A stretch of DNA of 59,897 nucleotides. Origin: Myxococcales bacterium (lineage in GTDB: Bacteria; Myxococcota_A; Polyangia; Polyangiales; Polyangiaceae). Both the position numbers and the translations under genes were made by a program. Where the stretch lies: positions 1-59,897 of the forward strand of contig JACPVJ010000102.1 of the NCBI GenBank assembly GCA_016191785.1, in the 5' to 3' direction. How positions within the stretch are numbered: the stretch's first letter is position 1; each line of letters begins with the position of its first letter. This document shows positions 8,841 through 18,376 of this stretch, one piece after another. The notes beneath the pieces were generated by a model. The model was not told the DNA's origin. It did no database searches and saw only the letters and a program-made list of their open reading frames with translations.

Positions 8841-10205
8841 CTACCGGCGGAACACCCGGTAGGCGTAGCTGCTGCCCGCGAGCGGGAGCTCGGGCCCGGC
8901 GGTGAAGCCGCCGGCGCGAGCCAGCTCCGCGAGCCGAGCGTCGTTCTGGCGGAACCAGCCGCCGCGACGGTAGTCCCAGAGCGCGACCACCGCGTCGACC
9001 TCGCGGCGCTCGAGGAACGCGTCGTCCAGGCGCTTCGACGTGTGCCCACCGGGCAAGAGCGCGATCGTGGGATCGGTGACGCCGGCCACGTCGACCACGT
9101 GCGCGCGGGTCGCGACGCCGACCCACCCGGCGTCGAGGGTGGCGATCCGCCGAGCGCCGGCGAGCGCGGTGCGACCCGACTCGATCAGCGTCGTGCGTTG
9201 GCGCACGATGTGACGCGAGGCCAGCCCGACGTCCCGCCACAAGAGCAGCGACAGCCCGAGCGCGGGCAAGAGCCGGAGCATCGTGGCCCACGCCGCGGCC
9301 CGTTCCGCCACTGCCGCGCCGACCAGGACCCACCCCGGAAGAACCGGCACGACCAGGCGAAACGACGGCATCCAGTCGCCGCCGGCCATCGCCACCGCGC
9401 CGAAGTGCACGAGCGCGGCGACGCCGACCGCGACGACGTGGGCCGGCAGGTGGCGCAGCACACCGGGCGCCAGCGCGAGCACTGGCAGCGCCGTGAGCAG
9501 GCAGGCGCTGCCGGCGTAGTGCAGGCCCGCGTCGAGCCCCGAGGGCTTGGCCAGCGCGGCCAGGGGCATGGCGGTGCCGAACGCGAGCACGCGGCAGAGC
9601 GCGACCAGGGTCATCGGCGCGATCGCCAGCGCGAGGCCGAGCAGCGCCGGGCCCGGCGCCCGCCGTCGCGCGAGCGCCGTCCCGATCCCGAGGGCCATCG
9701 CCCACGGCGCGAGCTCGGGGCGCCACGCCGCGCACAGGCCTGCAGCCAGCGGAGCCCAGGCGCTCTCGGCGAGCGAAAGCGTCGCCAGCGCGGTCACGAG
9801 GCCCGTCTCCATTCCCGCTCCCGCCCAGCTGCCGAGCGGAACGGAGATCGCAGAGAGCCCGAGCGGCGCGAAGCGCCAGGCTCGTTGCCCCATGGAGCCG
9901 AGCTTGCGACCGAGCCAGCTGGCGGCCGCGAGCCAGGCGAGGGCGCCCAGTACCCTCGCGGCGGTGAAGGCTGCCAGCGGATCGGGGCGCGCGAAGAGAG
10001 CGAGCAGGTGCGCGAACCCGAGGGGTGTGACCGCATCGACCACCGCGCCGTCGGGGTTGAATCGGTATCCCACGCCGACCGCAAGATGGTGGGCGACCCG
10101 GGCGGTGATCCACGCGTCGTCGACGGTGAATCCCCAGAGCAGCGCCAGCGAGACTGCCGCAGATCCGCCTCCGAGAACGATGCCCCAGCGTTCTCGCGCG
10201 ACCAC
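8841..10205 (-). CDS. GT-C type membrane glycosyltransferase (AftB-like)
   Basis: This protein of about 454 aa has roughly ten hydrophobic segments and a soluble C-terminal domain. The first periplasmic loop reads TVDDAWITARVAHHLA near residues 27-42. This resembles the DD-x-F/W-I-T-x-R signature of GT-C arabinosyl/mannosyl transferases that use polyprenyl-phosphate sugars on the outer face of the membrane. The acceptor cannot be read. The start could be GTG at 10205, used here because TAGGCC lies just upstream, or a TTG 15 codons earlier. It converges on the enoyl reductase-like gene with 6 nt between stops. Confidence 0.68.
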   Translation of the reverse strand: MVARERWGIVLGGGSAAVSLALLWGFTVDDAWITARVAHHLAVGVGYRFNPDGAVVDAVTPLGFAHLLALFARPDPLAAFTAARVLGALAWLAAASWLGRKLGSMGQRAWRFAPLGLSAISVPLGSWAGAGMETGLVTALATLSLAESAWAPLAAGLCAAWRPELAPWAMALGIGTALARRRAPGPALLGLALAIAPMTLVALCRVLAFGTAMPLAALAKPSGLDAGLHYAGSACLLTALPVLALAPGVLRHLPAHVVAVGVAALVHFGAVAMAGGDWMPSFRLVVPVLPGWVLVGAAVAERAAAWATMLRLLPALGLSLLLWRDVGLASRHIVRQRTTLIESGRTALAGARRIATLDAGWVGVATRAHVVDVAGVTDPTIALLPGGHTSKRLDDAFLERREVDAVVALWDYRRGGWFRQNDARLAELARAGGFTAGPELPLAGSSYAYRVFRR

Positions 10206-10306
10206 GGCTCGGCCTAGCCCTGTCCGGCGGCCGTGTCCAAAGAACGACAAAGGGGTCCCAAAAGTTCGGGTTCACCTGCCACTGTCCCGTACGATTTCGT
10301 CCACGG

Positions 10307-12577
10307 ATGAGCGCGATCCACGTAGTCGTTCGCCCCCCTCGGGAAACCCTGCCGTCGGCCCTCGAGCCTTTGTCGGGACTCTTCGACGTCGTCGTAGACG
10401 GCGTGAACGTCACCGCTCGCGTGGGTGAGTCCCACGCGCTGCCGGTGCTTGCGGAGCTGGCCCACGCGGTCGCCGCCTTGTGCGCCGGGCGCCGGCGGCG
10501 GGCGACGGTCCAGCTCTACTCGGACCAAGAGGTCTGGGAGCTCGGGCTCGAGGTGGACGGCGACGTCGCCTTGCTCTCGGTGTTCCGCAGCGGCCCCTTG
10601 CCCGAGGTGGCGGTGCACGAGCGCCGCGTGCCCCTCGCCGAGCTGCGACGCGCGGTGCAGAGCGCGCTCAGTGACGCGCCCCTGGCCGGTGCGGGTCGCG
10701 CGGTCGAGGCCGCGATCTCCGCCGCCGCGCGCGCCCTCGACGGCGTGGAGGCGATCGCGCTCCCGCGGGTCGAGCGCCACCCGCTCGAGCTCTCGCCCCG
10801 GGCCACCCGCGGGGTGGCGGTGCACGCCCGCGCCGAGCTCCGCAAGAGCGGCGCGACCGTCGAGGCGCTGTCCGAGCGCAAGCTCGAGCGCGCCGACCTG
10901 CACGCGCTCTTGGTGCGCGGTGAGGCGCAGCTCAAGATCCGCGGCAAGAGCGCGCCGCTGGGCAGCGTGCACCTGTTCTTGCTCGCCGAGCGGCTGGTGG
11001 CTCTGGCGGACGACGCGCTGGACGCGTGGCAGCACGGTCGCGCGCTGTTCCGGCGGGTCGAGCTCGGGAGCGCCCGCGTGTCGGTGCAGCGTGGCGTGGG
11101 CGATCTGCCGCTCTCGCTCAGCGTGCAGAGCCCCGCGTGCGGGTCCGAGCGCATCACGTTCCCCGAGCTCGAGCCGGCGGCGCTGGTGCAGTCGTTCGTG
11201 CGCTTCGCTCGCGGCCTGTGCGACGCCCTGATCGACGCCGATCCGACCCAGGCTCAGAACCTTCGCCTCTCGACCCTGGTCGCCCAGGCGCGTGCGCTGT
11301 CCGAACGGGTCGAGGACGCGCTCGCCGACGACTCGCTGACCAACAGTCAGCCCGAGAGCTATCGCTCGTTCTCGGTCCCGCCTCGGCGCGCCGAGAGCCG
11401 CGGGCGCTGGGAGCACGGCGGCAAGATGCGCTTCGTGCCGCGCTGGGTCGCGACGGTGCCGAACATCGATCTACGGGGCACCTTCTTGTGCGGTGACCGG
11501 CTGATCGTCGGCTCCGAGCGCGAGATGGCGTGCATCCATCGCGCCCACGGCACGTTGCTCTGGCGGGTGCCCGTGGTTCGAGCCGCCAGCGTGGCGACCC
11601 CGGTGGGCATCGCGCGGATCGCCCCTGACGGGCGGATCGCGCTGCTCGATCTGGACGACGGGCAGACTCGCTTCGCGCTGAGCCTCAAGCCCCGGGCCGG
11701 CGGCGGCGCAGCCGGCGCGGTGGTCCACACCCCCGGGCTGCCCAAGCTCCTGGCCGTAGCCGAGGGCGAACGAACCGTCACCGCCATCGACCTGGTCTCG
11801 GGCGAGGTGCGCTGGCGCCACACCCTGCGTCGTCCGGGCGCTTACCGCGTGCGGCGCGCGGGTAAGCTGCTGCTGGTGGCCGGGGACTCGGTGCTCGTCG
11901 CCCTCGACGTGGCGACCGGCGAGGTCGTGTGGCGCATGCGCGAGCGACTGCCGTTCACCGGCGACCTTGCCGTCGATCACGACGCCGCGTTCGCCGTGGT
12001 CAGCGGCGCGACGACCGCCCGCCTGCTCAAGCTCGACCCATGGACGGGCGAGGCGGCCTGGTCCGCCGAGATCGACGAGCGGCCCGCTGCGGGCCAGGCC
12101 CCGCTGCTCACGCCGACTCGCGTGGTGATCGCCTCGCGCGATCGTCGCGGCAGCGGCCTGTGCGCCTTCGACCGCGCCACCGGCGCGGCCGCGTGGTCGG
12201 CAGAGCCCGGGATCACCGCTCCGGCCACCTCGTGGCTGGCGGTGGACAAGGACCTGGTGGGCAACAGCGCGTCGGGCACCCTGGTGTGTCTCGACGGCGA
12301 CAGCGGTGCCGTTCGCTACAGCCACGTCTTCCCCCGTCACGTGGACGCCGATCAGCCCCGACGCCTCGAGCCGGTGCTGCGCAGCGGCGCGCTCTTCGTG
12401 CCGCAGCACCAGGTGCACGTGGTGCGCCCGCGCGACGGCGAGATCTTGGGGACGGTGCCGACGGATCTGATCCCCGATCTGCTCCGGGTCGACGAGCGCT
12501 GCGACGTGTATGTCGCGGAAGAGAGCGGCCACATCGCGGGTTTCGGAGTCGCGGCGAAGCTCACCCTGGTACGCTGA
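10307..12577 (+). CDS. PQQ-type beta-propeller protein with unrelated N-terminal half
   Basis: In this 756-aa protein, the C-terminal half (from about residue 370) contains repeated blades of the form LVSGEVRWRHTL, VATGEVVWRM and PWTGEAAWSAE. These are typical of PQQ/BamB-like propellers. The N-terminal 350 residues show no recognisable domain; they are rich in Ala/Leu/Glu helices and begin without a signal peptide, so the protein is probably cytoplasmic, unlike BamB. The dynamin-like GTPase gene starts 13 nt downstream, so the two are probably one operon. The propeller may be a scaffold. TACGAT ends 10 nt before the ATG. Confidence 0.65.
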   Translation: MSAIHVVVRPPRETLPSALEPLSGLFDVVVDGVNVTARVGESHALPVLAELAHAVAALCAGRRRRATVQLYSDQEVWELGLEVDGDVALLSVFRSGPLPEVAVHERRVPLAELRRAVQSALSDAPLAGAGRAVEAAISAAARALDGVEAIALPRVERHPLELSPRATRGVAVHARAELRKSGATVEALSERKLERADLHALLVRGEAQLKIRGKSAPLGSVHLFLLAERLVALADDALDAWQHGRALFRRVELGSARVSVQRGVGDLPLSLSVQSPACGSERITFPELEPAALVQSFVRFARGLCDALIDADPTQAQNLRLSTLVAQARALSERVEDALADDSLTNSQPESYRSFSVPPRRAESRGRWEHGGKMRFVPRWVATVPNIDLRGTFLCGDRLIVGSEREMACIHRAHGTLLWRVPVVRAASVATPVGIARIAPDGRIALLDLDDGQTRFALSLKPRAGGGAAGAVVHTPGLPKLLAVAEGERTVTAIDLVSGEVRWRHTLRRPGAYRVRRAGKLLLVAGDSVLVALDVATGEVVWRMRERLPFTGDLAVDHDAAFAVVSGATTARLLKLDPWTGEAAWSAEIDERPAAGQAPLLTPTRVVIASRDRRGSGLCAFDRATGAAAWSAEPGITAPATSWLAVDKDLVGNSASGTLVCLDGDSGAVRYSHVFPRHVDADQPRRLEPVLRSGALFVPQHQVHVVRPRDGEILGTVPTDLIPDLLRVDERCDVYVAEESGHIAGFGVAAKLTLVR

Positions 12578-12589
12578 CGCGGCCGGCCC

Positions 12590-15079
12590 ATGGCCCGCCT
12601 CTCCGATCAACTCGTCGACTGGCTCTCCCGCGTCGAGCTCTTGGCGCGTGGCGCCGAGCGGCACCGGGCGGACGCGGTGCGCGCCCTCGAGGCGGGGCGC
12701 GCCTGGGATGCGCGCGAGAGCGCCCTCTCGATCGTGGATGAGCTGCCACGCTCCCGGGTGGGCCTCTTGCTCTGGGCCGACGCCGCCGAGGCGGCGTTGC
12801 TCGATCACGAAGTGGTCGAGGCCCTCGAGCGGCTCGGGCGCGAGCTGCCGTTTCGTGCCGACGTCTGGTACCGCCTGGCGCAGGCGCGGCATCGGCTGGG
12901 GCAGCCGCCGGACGAGGACTTGTTTCGCGCTGCCGAGCTCCCCGAGCCGACTGCCGCCGCCGACGCGGCGCGCCTCTGGTTGGCCGATCGGGACTCCGCG
13001 CGGGGCGACAGCGCCCGGGCCGAGCGATGGCTGAGTCAGCTCAGCCTCGCGGGGCGACGCTCGGAGGCCGCCGGGTGGCGCCGGCTCGAGATGGCGCTCG
13101 ACGCTCGCGACGAAGCGGCGGCTCGGGAGCTGGGCTCGGCGCTGCCCGTGCCGCCGGCGCTCGATGCCCGCGCGTGGCTGGTGCGTGCGCGCTGGCTCGC
13201 GCTGATCGGCGACGCCCAGGCGCCGGCGGCCTGGGTGCGCGCGGTGCTGCTCGGTGCGCCGGGGCTGATGCCCGCGCTCGCCGACCACGTGGCGCGGCAG
13301 ACCTCGGCCGAGCACCGGAGCTTCCTGCTCGGGCTCGCGAAGGACGCTGGCCTCGCCGGCGATCCGGCGCTGCGCGCGGCCTTCGCCCGCGCCGAAGGCT
13401 CGATCGAGCTCGCGCTGGCAGCCCTGGCCGAGGCCGCCGAAGGCGGCGCGGCCGGCTCGCCGGAGCGGTACCTGAGCCTGGCGCTCGAAGCGCGGTCGGC
13501 GGAGCGCGTGCAGCATGCCGCGAGCCTGGTCTCGACCCTCGAGCCGGCGGTGGCCGCGCTGGTCGACGCGCTCCGCGCGAAGTCCGACGACGCGCGCCTC
13601 GCCGCGCTGGATCTGACCGACGGCGACTGGGCCGACGCGCTTCGCTGGGAGGTGTTCGCCCGCTGGCTGCCGGTGGACGCGCCTCCGCGGTTCGCCGAGC
13701 TCTTGGTCGAGCTTCGCCGGCTCGGGCGCGGGCTCGCGGACTTCGAGACCTGGCCGGACATCGCGCAGGTGGAGCGGGACCTCGAGCGCCCGCTCAGGGT
13801 CGCCATCGTGGGCGAGTTCAACGCCGGGAAGTCGTCGCTGATCAACGCGTTGCTCGGCGAAGACGTGGCTCCGGTCGGCGTGCTGCCCACCACGGCCACA
13901 CTCAACCAGCTGATCTGGGCTCCGGATCGCTTCGCGCGCATCGAGCGCGGCGACGGCGGTCCCGATCGTGTGGTGCCCCACGCCGAGCTGCGTCGCGCCC
14001 TTTGCGAGGTTCCGCCCGAGCAGGTGCGGCGAGTCGGGATTTACGCGCCGCTCGAGCTCTTGCGCAAGCTCGAGCTGACCGACACGCCGGGGTTCAACGC
14101 ACCCGACAGCGCCCACGCGGCCACCGCTCGGGTCGCGTTTCGCGACGCGCACGTCGCGCTCTGGCTGCTCGACGCGACCCAGCCGCTCAAAGACAGCGAG
14201 CGGGTCGTGCTGGAAGAGATCCGCGAGCAGGGGCTGCCCCTGGTGGTGCTGGTCAACAAGCTCGATCGTCTCCCGGACGACGCGGCGCTGGCGGCGGCGC
14301 TCGATCACGTCGAGCGCGGCCTGGCGCAGGCTGGCGTGACGACCGAGAGCCCGGTCTTGGCGCTGTCGGCGCGGCTGGCCCTGGCCGGCAAGGCGGGGGA
14401 CGCGGCGGCCCTGGCGCGCTCGCGCTTCGCCGAGGTCGAGGCCTTGGTCGACCGCGTCGTGGTCGGTCGGAGCGAGGCGCTCAAGGCGAGGGTGTTGCTC
14501 CGGCGCTGTCTCGAGATCGCGCGGCGCCTGTCGGCACGTGCCGATGATCTGGATCGCGCGCACGCCGCGGAGCGCGACAGGCTGGGCGCGCTCCGGGCTC
14601 GCCTGACCGAGGCCGGGGCCCTGCTCGGGGAGCGCGATCGCGTCGTGCGCACCCTCGAGCCCGAGTGCGAGGCCGCCGTCGCCGCGTTCCTCGCCGACAC
14701 CCGCCGAGTCGCGACCATCGTCGAGGACCCGGGCGCCCGGCGTTTCGTCCGGCAGAGAGCCCGGGCGGTGCTCGCGCCGCCCCTGGTCCGCGCGCTGCTC
14801 TCGGTGCTGGGCGTGCGCGACGGTGACGGTCCCGAGCTCCGGCGCGCGCTCGCTCCGCGGGTCGAGGCGCTGGCCGCGGTCTCGGCGGTGTCCCTCCTTT
14901 CCACGCCGGGCGAGCACCGAGATCTGGTCCTCGCCCTGGTGGAAGAGTCCGCCGTGGCCCTGGCAGCTCTCGGCTCCGAGCTCGGCCCCGGCCCGCCGGC
15001 CCCGTTCGTGGCCCGGACCCGCACGCTTTGCCGGGTTCTGCTTGAATCGACGCCGGCTTCGGGCCGTCCGACGTGCTAG
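12590..15079 (+). CDS. Dynamin-like GTPase with N-terminal helical repeat region
   Basis: In this 829-aa protein, residues 1-390 are Ala/Arg-rich helices with a TPR-like look. The GTPase domain follows: P-loop GEFNAGKS at residues 408-415, a switch region with TTAT, DTPG near 498 and NKLD near 557. A long Arg/Glu-rich helical region then follows and could form a coiled-coil stalk. This matches bacterial dynamin-like proteins, which remodel or protect membranes, although no membrane paddle is obvious. Downstream, lptA begins 17 nt later. Together with the upstream propeller gene this looks like a two-gene module of unknown purpose. Confidence 0.75.
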   Translation: MARLSDQLVDWLSRVELLARGAERHRADAVRALEAGRAWDARESALSIVDELPRSRVGLLLWADAAEAALLDHEVVEALERLGRELPFRADVWYRLAQARHRLGQPPDEDLFRAAELPEPTAAADAARLWLADRDSARGDSARAERWLSQLSLAGRRSEAAGWRRLEMALDARDEAAARELGSALPVPPALDARAWLVRARWLALIGDAQAPAAWVRAVLLGAPGLMPALADHVARQTSAEHRSFLLGLAKDAGLAGDPALRAAFARAEGSIELALAALAEAAEGGAAGSPERYLSLALEARSAERVQHAASLVSTLEPAVAALVDALRAKSDDARLAALDLTDGDWADALRWEVFARWLPVDAPPRFAELLVELRRLGRGLADFETWPDIAQVERDLERPLRVAIVGEFNAGKSSLINALLGEDVAPVGVLPTTATLNQLIWAPDRFARIERGDGGPDRVVPHAELRRALCEVPPEQVRRVGIYAPLELLRKLELTDTPGFNAPDSAHAATARVAFRDAHVALWLLDATQPLKDSERVVLEEIREQGLPLVVLVNKLDRLPDDAALAAALDHVERGLAQAGVTTESPVLALSARLALAGKAGDAAALARSRFAEVEALVDRVVVGRSEALKARVLLRRCLEIARRLSARADDLDRAHAAERDRLGALRARLTEAGALLGERDRVVRTLEPECEAAVAAFLADTRRVATIVEDPGARRFVRQRARAVLAPPLVRALLSVLGVRDGDGPELRRALAPRVEALAAVSAVSLLSTPGEHRDLVLALVEESAVALAALGSELGPGPPAPFVARTRTLCRVLLESTPASGRPTC

Positions 15080-15082
15080 ATT
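15074..15082 (+). promoter_or_regulatory. Extended -10 element (TGCTAGATT) before lptA
   Basis: TGC followed by TAGATT ends 13 nt before the lptA ATG. No matching -35 hexamer is seen at 16-18 nt. It resembles elements before rpoN and smc, and could start an internal transcript for the lpt-rpoN genes. Confidence 0.4.
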
Positions 15083-15095
15083 CGAGTCATCCATC

Positions 15096-15587
15096 ATGCG
15101 CGCTCTCGGGCCTCTCCTCGGCGGGTTGGTGTGTGCGGCGGTCCTCGCCACCGCCAGCGCCGTCGTGACGCCCGCGGCGGCCGGCCCCCTCGCCGTGGTC
15201 GAGGGTGAGAAGCTCGACATCAAGGCCAACCAGCTCGACATCGACATCGACAAGGGCACGGCCCTGCTCGAGGGCAACGTCGAAGCCAAGCTGGGGGAGC
15301 TGACCGTGACCTGCCCCAAGGTCGAGATCCGCTACGACCAGGCTCCCCGGGTGCGCTGGGTCAAAGGCTCGGGCGGGGTGCGCGCGCGGGTCAAGGGCAT
15401 CGACGCGACCGCCTCGTCGGTGGCGGTGGACCTGGCCAAGCGCGAGGTGACCCTGAGCGGTGGGGTGCGGCTGGCCCGAGGCAAAGGCTGGGTCGAGGCC
15501 GACAAGGCCACCATCGATCTCGCGACGAAGAAGCTCACGCTCCAGGACGTCAAAGGCTCGATTCCGGTCGAGCCGCCCACGCGCTGA
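15096..15587 (+). CDS. lptA: LptA/OstA-like periplasmic LPS-transport protein
   Basis: This 163-aa protein has an N-terminal signal peptide ending near AAAGPL. The mature part is a repeating beta structure with GTALLEGNVEAKLGELTVTC and VTLSGGVRLARGKGW, the signature of the OstA/LptA beta-jellyroll. It should form part of the periplasmic bridge that moves lipopolysaccharide to the outer membrane. lptB follows 12 nt later and rpoN after that, the same order as in many Proteobacteria. lptC is not visible next to it. The ATG at 15096 gives a normal signal peptide. Confidence 0.85.
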   Translation: MRALGPLLGGLVCAAVLATASAVVTPAAAGPLAVVEGEKLDIKANQLDIDIDKGTALLEGNVEAKLGELTVTCPKVEIRYDQAPRVRWVKGSGGVRARVKGIDATASSVAVDLAKREVTLSGGVRLARGKGWVEADKATIDLATKKLTLQDVKGSIPVEPPTR

Positions 15588-15599
15588 TACTGTGCGCGC

Positions 15600-16298
15600 A
15601 TGAGCTCCCCGGCGCTGGCAGCCGAAGATCTGAGCGTCGCGCTGGGCGGCGTCGGGATCTTGCGCGGGGTCAGCCTCGAGGTGGCCCCGGGCGAGGTGGT
15701 GGGCGTGCTCGGTCCGAGCGGGGCGGGGAAGAGCACGCTCTTTCGCGCGCTCTCGGGCGAGCTGCGGGTCGATCGAGGCAGCGTGCGCCTGGGCGGCGTG
15801 GACGTTACCCGAGAGCCGCTGTGGAAGCGTGCGCGTCTCGGCCTGGGCTACGTGCCGCAGACGCCGAGCGTGCTCTTCGACCTCGACGTCGAAGCCAACC
15901 TCGAGGCCTTCGGCCGGATCACGCGGAGCGCGAAGCCCGCCCAGACCCGAGCAGCCGAGGTCGACCTCGAGGGCCGGCTCGAGATCCGCGCGCGGGACCT
16001 CTCCGGCGGCGAACGCCGCCGGCTCGAGCTGGCGCGGGCGCTCACCGCCGAGCCGCGGGTGCTGCTGTGCGACGAGCCCCTGGCCGGCGTGGACCCAACG
16101 GGAGCACAGCGCATCGGACGGATCCTGCGCGCGCGCGCCGAGGCCCAGATGGCGGTCCTGGTCGCCGACCACCGGGTGAGCGAGGCGCTGGCATTCTGCG
16201 ACCGGGTTCTGCTCTTGCTCGACGGCCGGGTCGAGGTCGCGTCCACTCCCGCCGAATTCCTCGAACACCCCGCGGTTCGTCGCCGGTATCTGGGGTGA
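15600..16298 (+). CDS. lptB: LPS export ABC transporter ATP-binding protein LptB
   Basis: This 232-aa ATPase has Walker A GPSGAGKST near residues 38-46, the ABC signature LSGGE, and Walker B with the family-specific DEPLAGVDP near residue 157. LptB powers extraction of LPS from the inner membrane with LptF/LptG, which are not in this window. It is slightly shorter than typical LptB (about 240 aa). GATACT ends 8 nt before the ATG, but the gene is probably mainly read from the lptA side. Confidence 0.9.
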   Translation: MSSPALAAEDLSVALGGVGILRGVSLEVAPGEVVGVLGPSGAGKSTLFRALSGELRVDRGSVRLGGVDVTREPLWKRARLGLGYVPQTPSVLFDLDVEANLEAFGRITRSAKPAQTRAAEVDLEGRLEIRARDLSGGERRRLELARALTAEPRVLLCDEPLAGVDPTGAQRIGRILRARAEAQMAVLVADHRVSEALAFCDRVLLLLDGRVEVASTPAEFLEHPAVRRRYLG

Positions 16299-16327
16299 CT
16301 TTTGGTGGGCCCGTTTTTTGCGGCACC

Positions 16328-16364
16328 TGCTAGACTCGCCGACTGACGTGCCCCGGTCCGGGGC
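16328..16364 (+). promoter_or_regulatory. rpoN leader: extended -10 element and GC-rich hairpin
   Basis: TGCTAGACT at 16328-16336 resembles an extended -10 box. About 14 nt further on, GCCCCGG-T-CCGGGGC at 16350-16364 is a perfect 7-bp inverted repeat ending 17 nt before the rpoN ATG. There is no T tract after the stem, so it is more likely a leader structure than an intrinsic terminator for lptB. Confidence 0.45.
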
Positions 16365-16381
16365 TCCCGCGCAGAAACACC

Positions 16382-17872
16382 ATGGAAATCAAGCAGCAGC
16401 TCCGCCTGTCCCAGCAGCTGGTGATGACGCCGCAGCTGCAGCAGGCCATCAAGCTCCTGCAGCTGTCGCGGCTCGAGCTGATCGACGAGGTCAGGAAAGA
16501 GCTCGACAACAACCCGGTCCTCTCGGACGAAGACATCGAGGGGCGCGCCGGGGGGGACGAGCGCAACCGCGCCAAGTCCCAGGCTGCCGAGGACAAGCTC
16601 GAGCGCGCCGCCACCCAGACCGCCGACACCCGCGAGAGCGAGAAGGCGGCCCGCGAGGTGGACTGGGAGAAATTCCTCGAGAACCGCACGCTTCAGCAGT
16701 CGGTGCCGGGCAACCGCGGCGGGTTCGACGAGCTGCCGCCCATCGAGCAGAATCTGACCAAGCCGCGGAGCCTGCAAGATCACCTGCTCTGGCAGCTCTC
16801 GACCAGCGACTTCACCGAGCACGAGCGGCTGTTCGCCGAACTGGTGATCGGCAACCTGGACGAGAAGGGCTACCTGGACCTCGAGGGCGTCGAGCGACCC
16901 GACGGCACGCGCACCCCCGACCTGACCATCGAAGATCTGGCGGAAGAGGCCGGGCTACACCCCGAGGACGCACCCGACGTCCTCGAGCTAATCCAGAACT
17001 TCGACCCGATCGGCGTGGCCTGCCGGGACCTGCGCGAGTGCCTGTTGGTTCAGGCCAAGGCCATCGGCTTCGACGAGATCGAGACCGAGATCATCAACAG
17101 CCACCTGCACCACCTCGAGAAGCACAACTACCAGGCCATCGCCCGAGAGATGAAGATCCCGGTCGAAGAGGTCTACGAGTGCGCCAAAGAGATCCAGAAG
17201 CTCGAGAGCCGGCCGGCCCGCAACTTCACCGACACCGACGACCGCTCGATTGGCATCACGCCCGACGTGTACGTGGTCAAGGACGGCGAAGAGCTGCGCG
17301 TGATGGACAACGACAAGGGCGTCCAGCGTTTGTACATCAACGAGGCCCTGACCAAGAAGCTGATGGCCGACCCCACGGCCAAGGAGTTCATCGGCGAGAA
17401 GCTGCGCAACGCCCAGTGGCTGATCCGAGCCATCGAGCAGCGCCGCAAGACCATCATCAAGGTCGCCGAGTCGATCGTCGAGAAGCAGCGTGACTTCTTC
17501 GACCACGGCGTGGCCCACCTGAAGCCGATGATCTTGCGCGACGTGGCGGAGGCCGTGGGGATGCACGAGTCCACCATCTCGCGCGTGACCACCAACAAGT
17601 ACATGCACACGCCCCAGGGCCTGTTCGAGCTCAAGTATTTCTTCAACTCGAGCATCCGCCGGGTGGGGGAAGACGACATCGCGAGCGAGAGCGTGAAGCA
17701 GGCCATCAAGAAGATCATCGACGACGAGGACAAGGAGAACCCGCTGTCCGATCAGGCCATCGTCGACCTTCTGGAGAAGGCCGAGGGGATCAAGATTGCC
17801 CGGCGCACCGTGGCCAAGTACCGCGAGATGCTCGGCATTCTATCGTCGAGTAAGAGGAAGCGGCTGTTCTGA
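16382..17872 (+). CDS. rpoN: RNA polymerase sigma-54 factor
   Basis: This 496-aa protein has the classic Gln-rich region I (LRLSQQLVMTPQLQQAIKLL near residues 7-26), an acidic linker, the core-binding domain, a helix-turn-helix, and the C-terminal RpoN box ARRTVAKYREMLGI near residues 473-486. Sigma-54 recognises -24/-12 promoters and needs ATP-driven activators. It stands after lptAB and before hpf-ptsN, the arrangement seen across many Gram-negative bacteria. A near-consensus sigma-54 site lies upstream of the ECF-like sigma gene at 6630-7274. Confidence 0.97.
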   Translation: MEIKQQLRLSQQLVMTPQLQQAIKLLQLSRLELIDEVRKELDNNPVLSDEDIEGRAGGDERNRAKSQAAEDKLERAATQTADTRESEKAAREVDWEKFLENRTLQQSVPGNRGGFDELPPIEQNLTKPRSLQDHLLWQLSTSDFTEHERLFAELVIGNLDEKGYLDLEGVERPDGTRTPDLTIEDLAEEAGLHPEDAPDVLELIQNFDPIGVACRDLRECLLVQAKAIGFDEIETEIINSHLHHLEKHNYQAIAREMKIPVEEVYECAKEIQKLESRPARNFTDTDDRSIGITPDVYVVKDGEELRVMDNDKGVQRLYINEALTKKLMADPTAKEFIGEKLRNAQWLIRAIEQRRKTIIKVAESIVEKQRDFFDHGVAHLKPMILRDVAEAVGMHESTISRVTTNKYMHTPQGLFELKYFFNSSIRRVGEDDIASESVKQAIKKIIDDEDKENPLSDQAIVDLLEKAEGIKIARRTVAKYREMLGILSSSKRKRLF

Positions 17873-17895
17873 GCCCAAACCCCCAGGAGTGACCC

Positions 17896-18330
17896 TTGAA
17901 CATCAGCATCACCTTCCGGCACATGGACACCAGCAACGCGATCAAGATTTACGCGAGCGACAAGGTGTCGAAGCTCCAGCGGTTCCTGCGGCAACCCATG
18001 ACGGCCAAGGTGACCCTGTCCGTCGACCGGCTGAAGCACGTCGCCGAGACGCGGATCTCGAGCGGGGGCGCACACCTGGAGGCCAAAGAGTCGAGCGCGG
18101 ACATGTACGGGTCGATCGATCGCGTGATCGAGAAGCTCGAGCGCCAGATCCGCGGCCAGAAGGGCGCCGCCGAGTCCAAGAAGAAGCGCGGCCGCGACTC
18201 GATCAAGTCCAGCGTCGTGGCGTCGGCCGCGCCGCTCCCGGAGCCGAAACGCACCACCAAGAAGAAGGTCGCCAAGAAGGCACCCACCAAGAAAGCAGCG
18301 GGGACGAAGACCACGAAAGCCCGTTCGTAA
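17896..18330 (+). CDS. hpf: Ribosome hibernation-promoting factor (HPF/YfiA family)
   Basis: This 144-aa protein begins at a TTG with GGAG eight nt upstream. Residues 1-95 form the beta-alpha-beta HPF domain (MNISITFRHMDTSNAIKIYA and a later YGSIDRVIEKLERQIRGQK). It binds the decoding region of the small subunit and silences ribosomes in slow growth. The last 50 residues are Lys/Ala-rich (TKKKVAKKAPTKKAA), replacing the dimerisation domain of long HPF. The position directly after rpoN is conserved. Confidence 0.92.
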   Translation: MNISITFRHMDTSNAIKIYASDKVSKLQRFLRQPMTAKVTLSVDRLKHVAETRISSGGAHLEAKESSADMYGSIDRVIEKLERQIRGQKGAAESKKKRGRDSIKSSVVASAAPLPEPKRTTKKKVAKKAPTKKAAGTKTTKARS

Positions 18331-18376
18331 CCCATTCGCCGTTCCGTTCGAAAACGGTGGCAGAGCGCGGAGCCCC

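Noticed and set aside
11471..15319. Long minus-strand open frame opposite the propeller and dynamin genes
   Set aside because: The sequence is composition-driven (Arg, Gln, Gly, His) with no motif, while the plus strand shows a GTPase with intact P-loop, DTPG and NKLD.
16299..16320. T-rich run after lptB as an intrinsic terminator
   Set aside because: Six T residues follow GGGCCCG, but no stem of useful length pairs directly before them.
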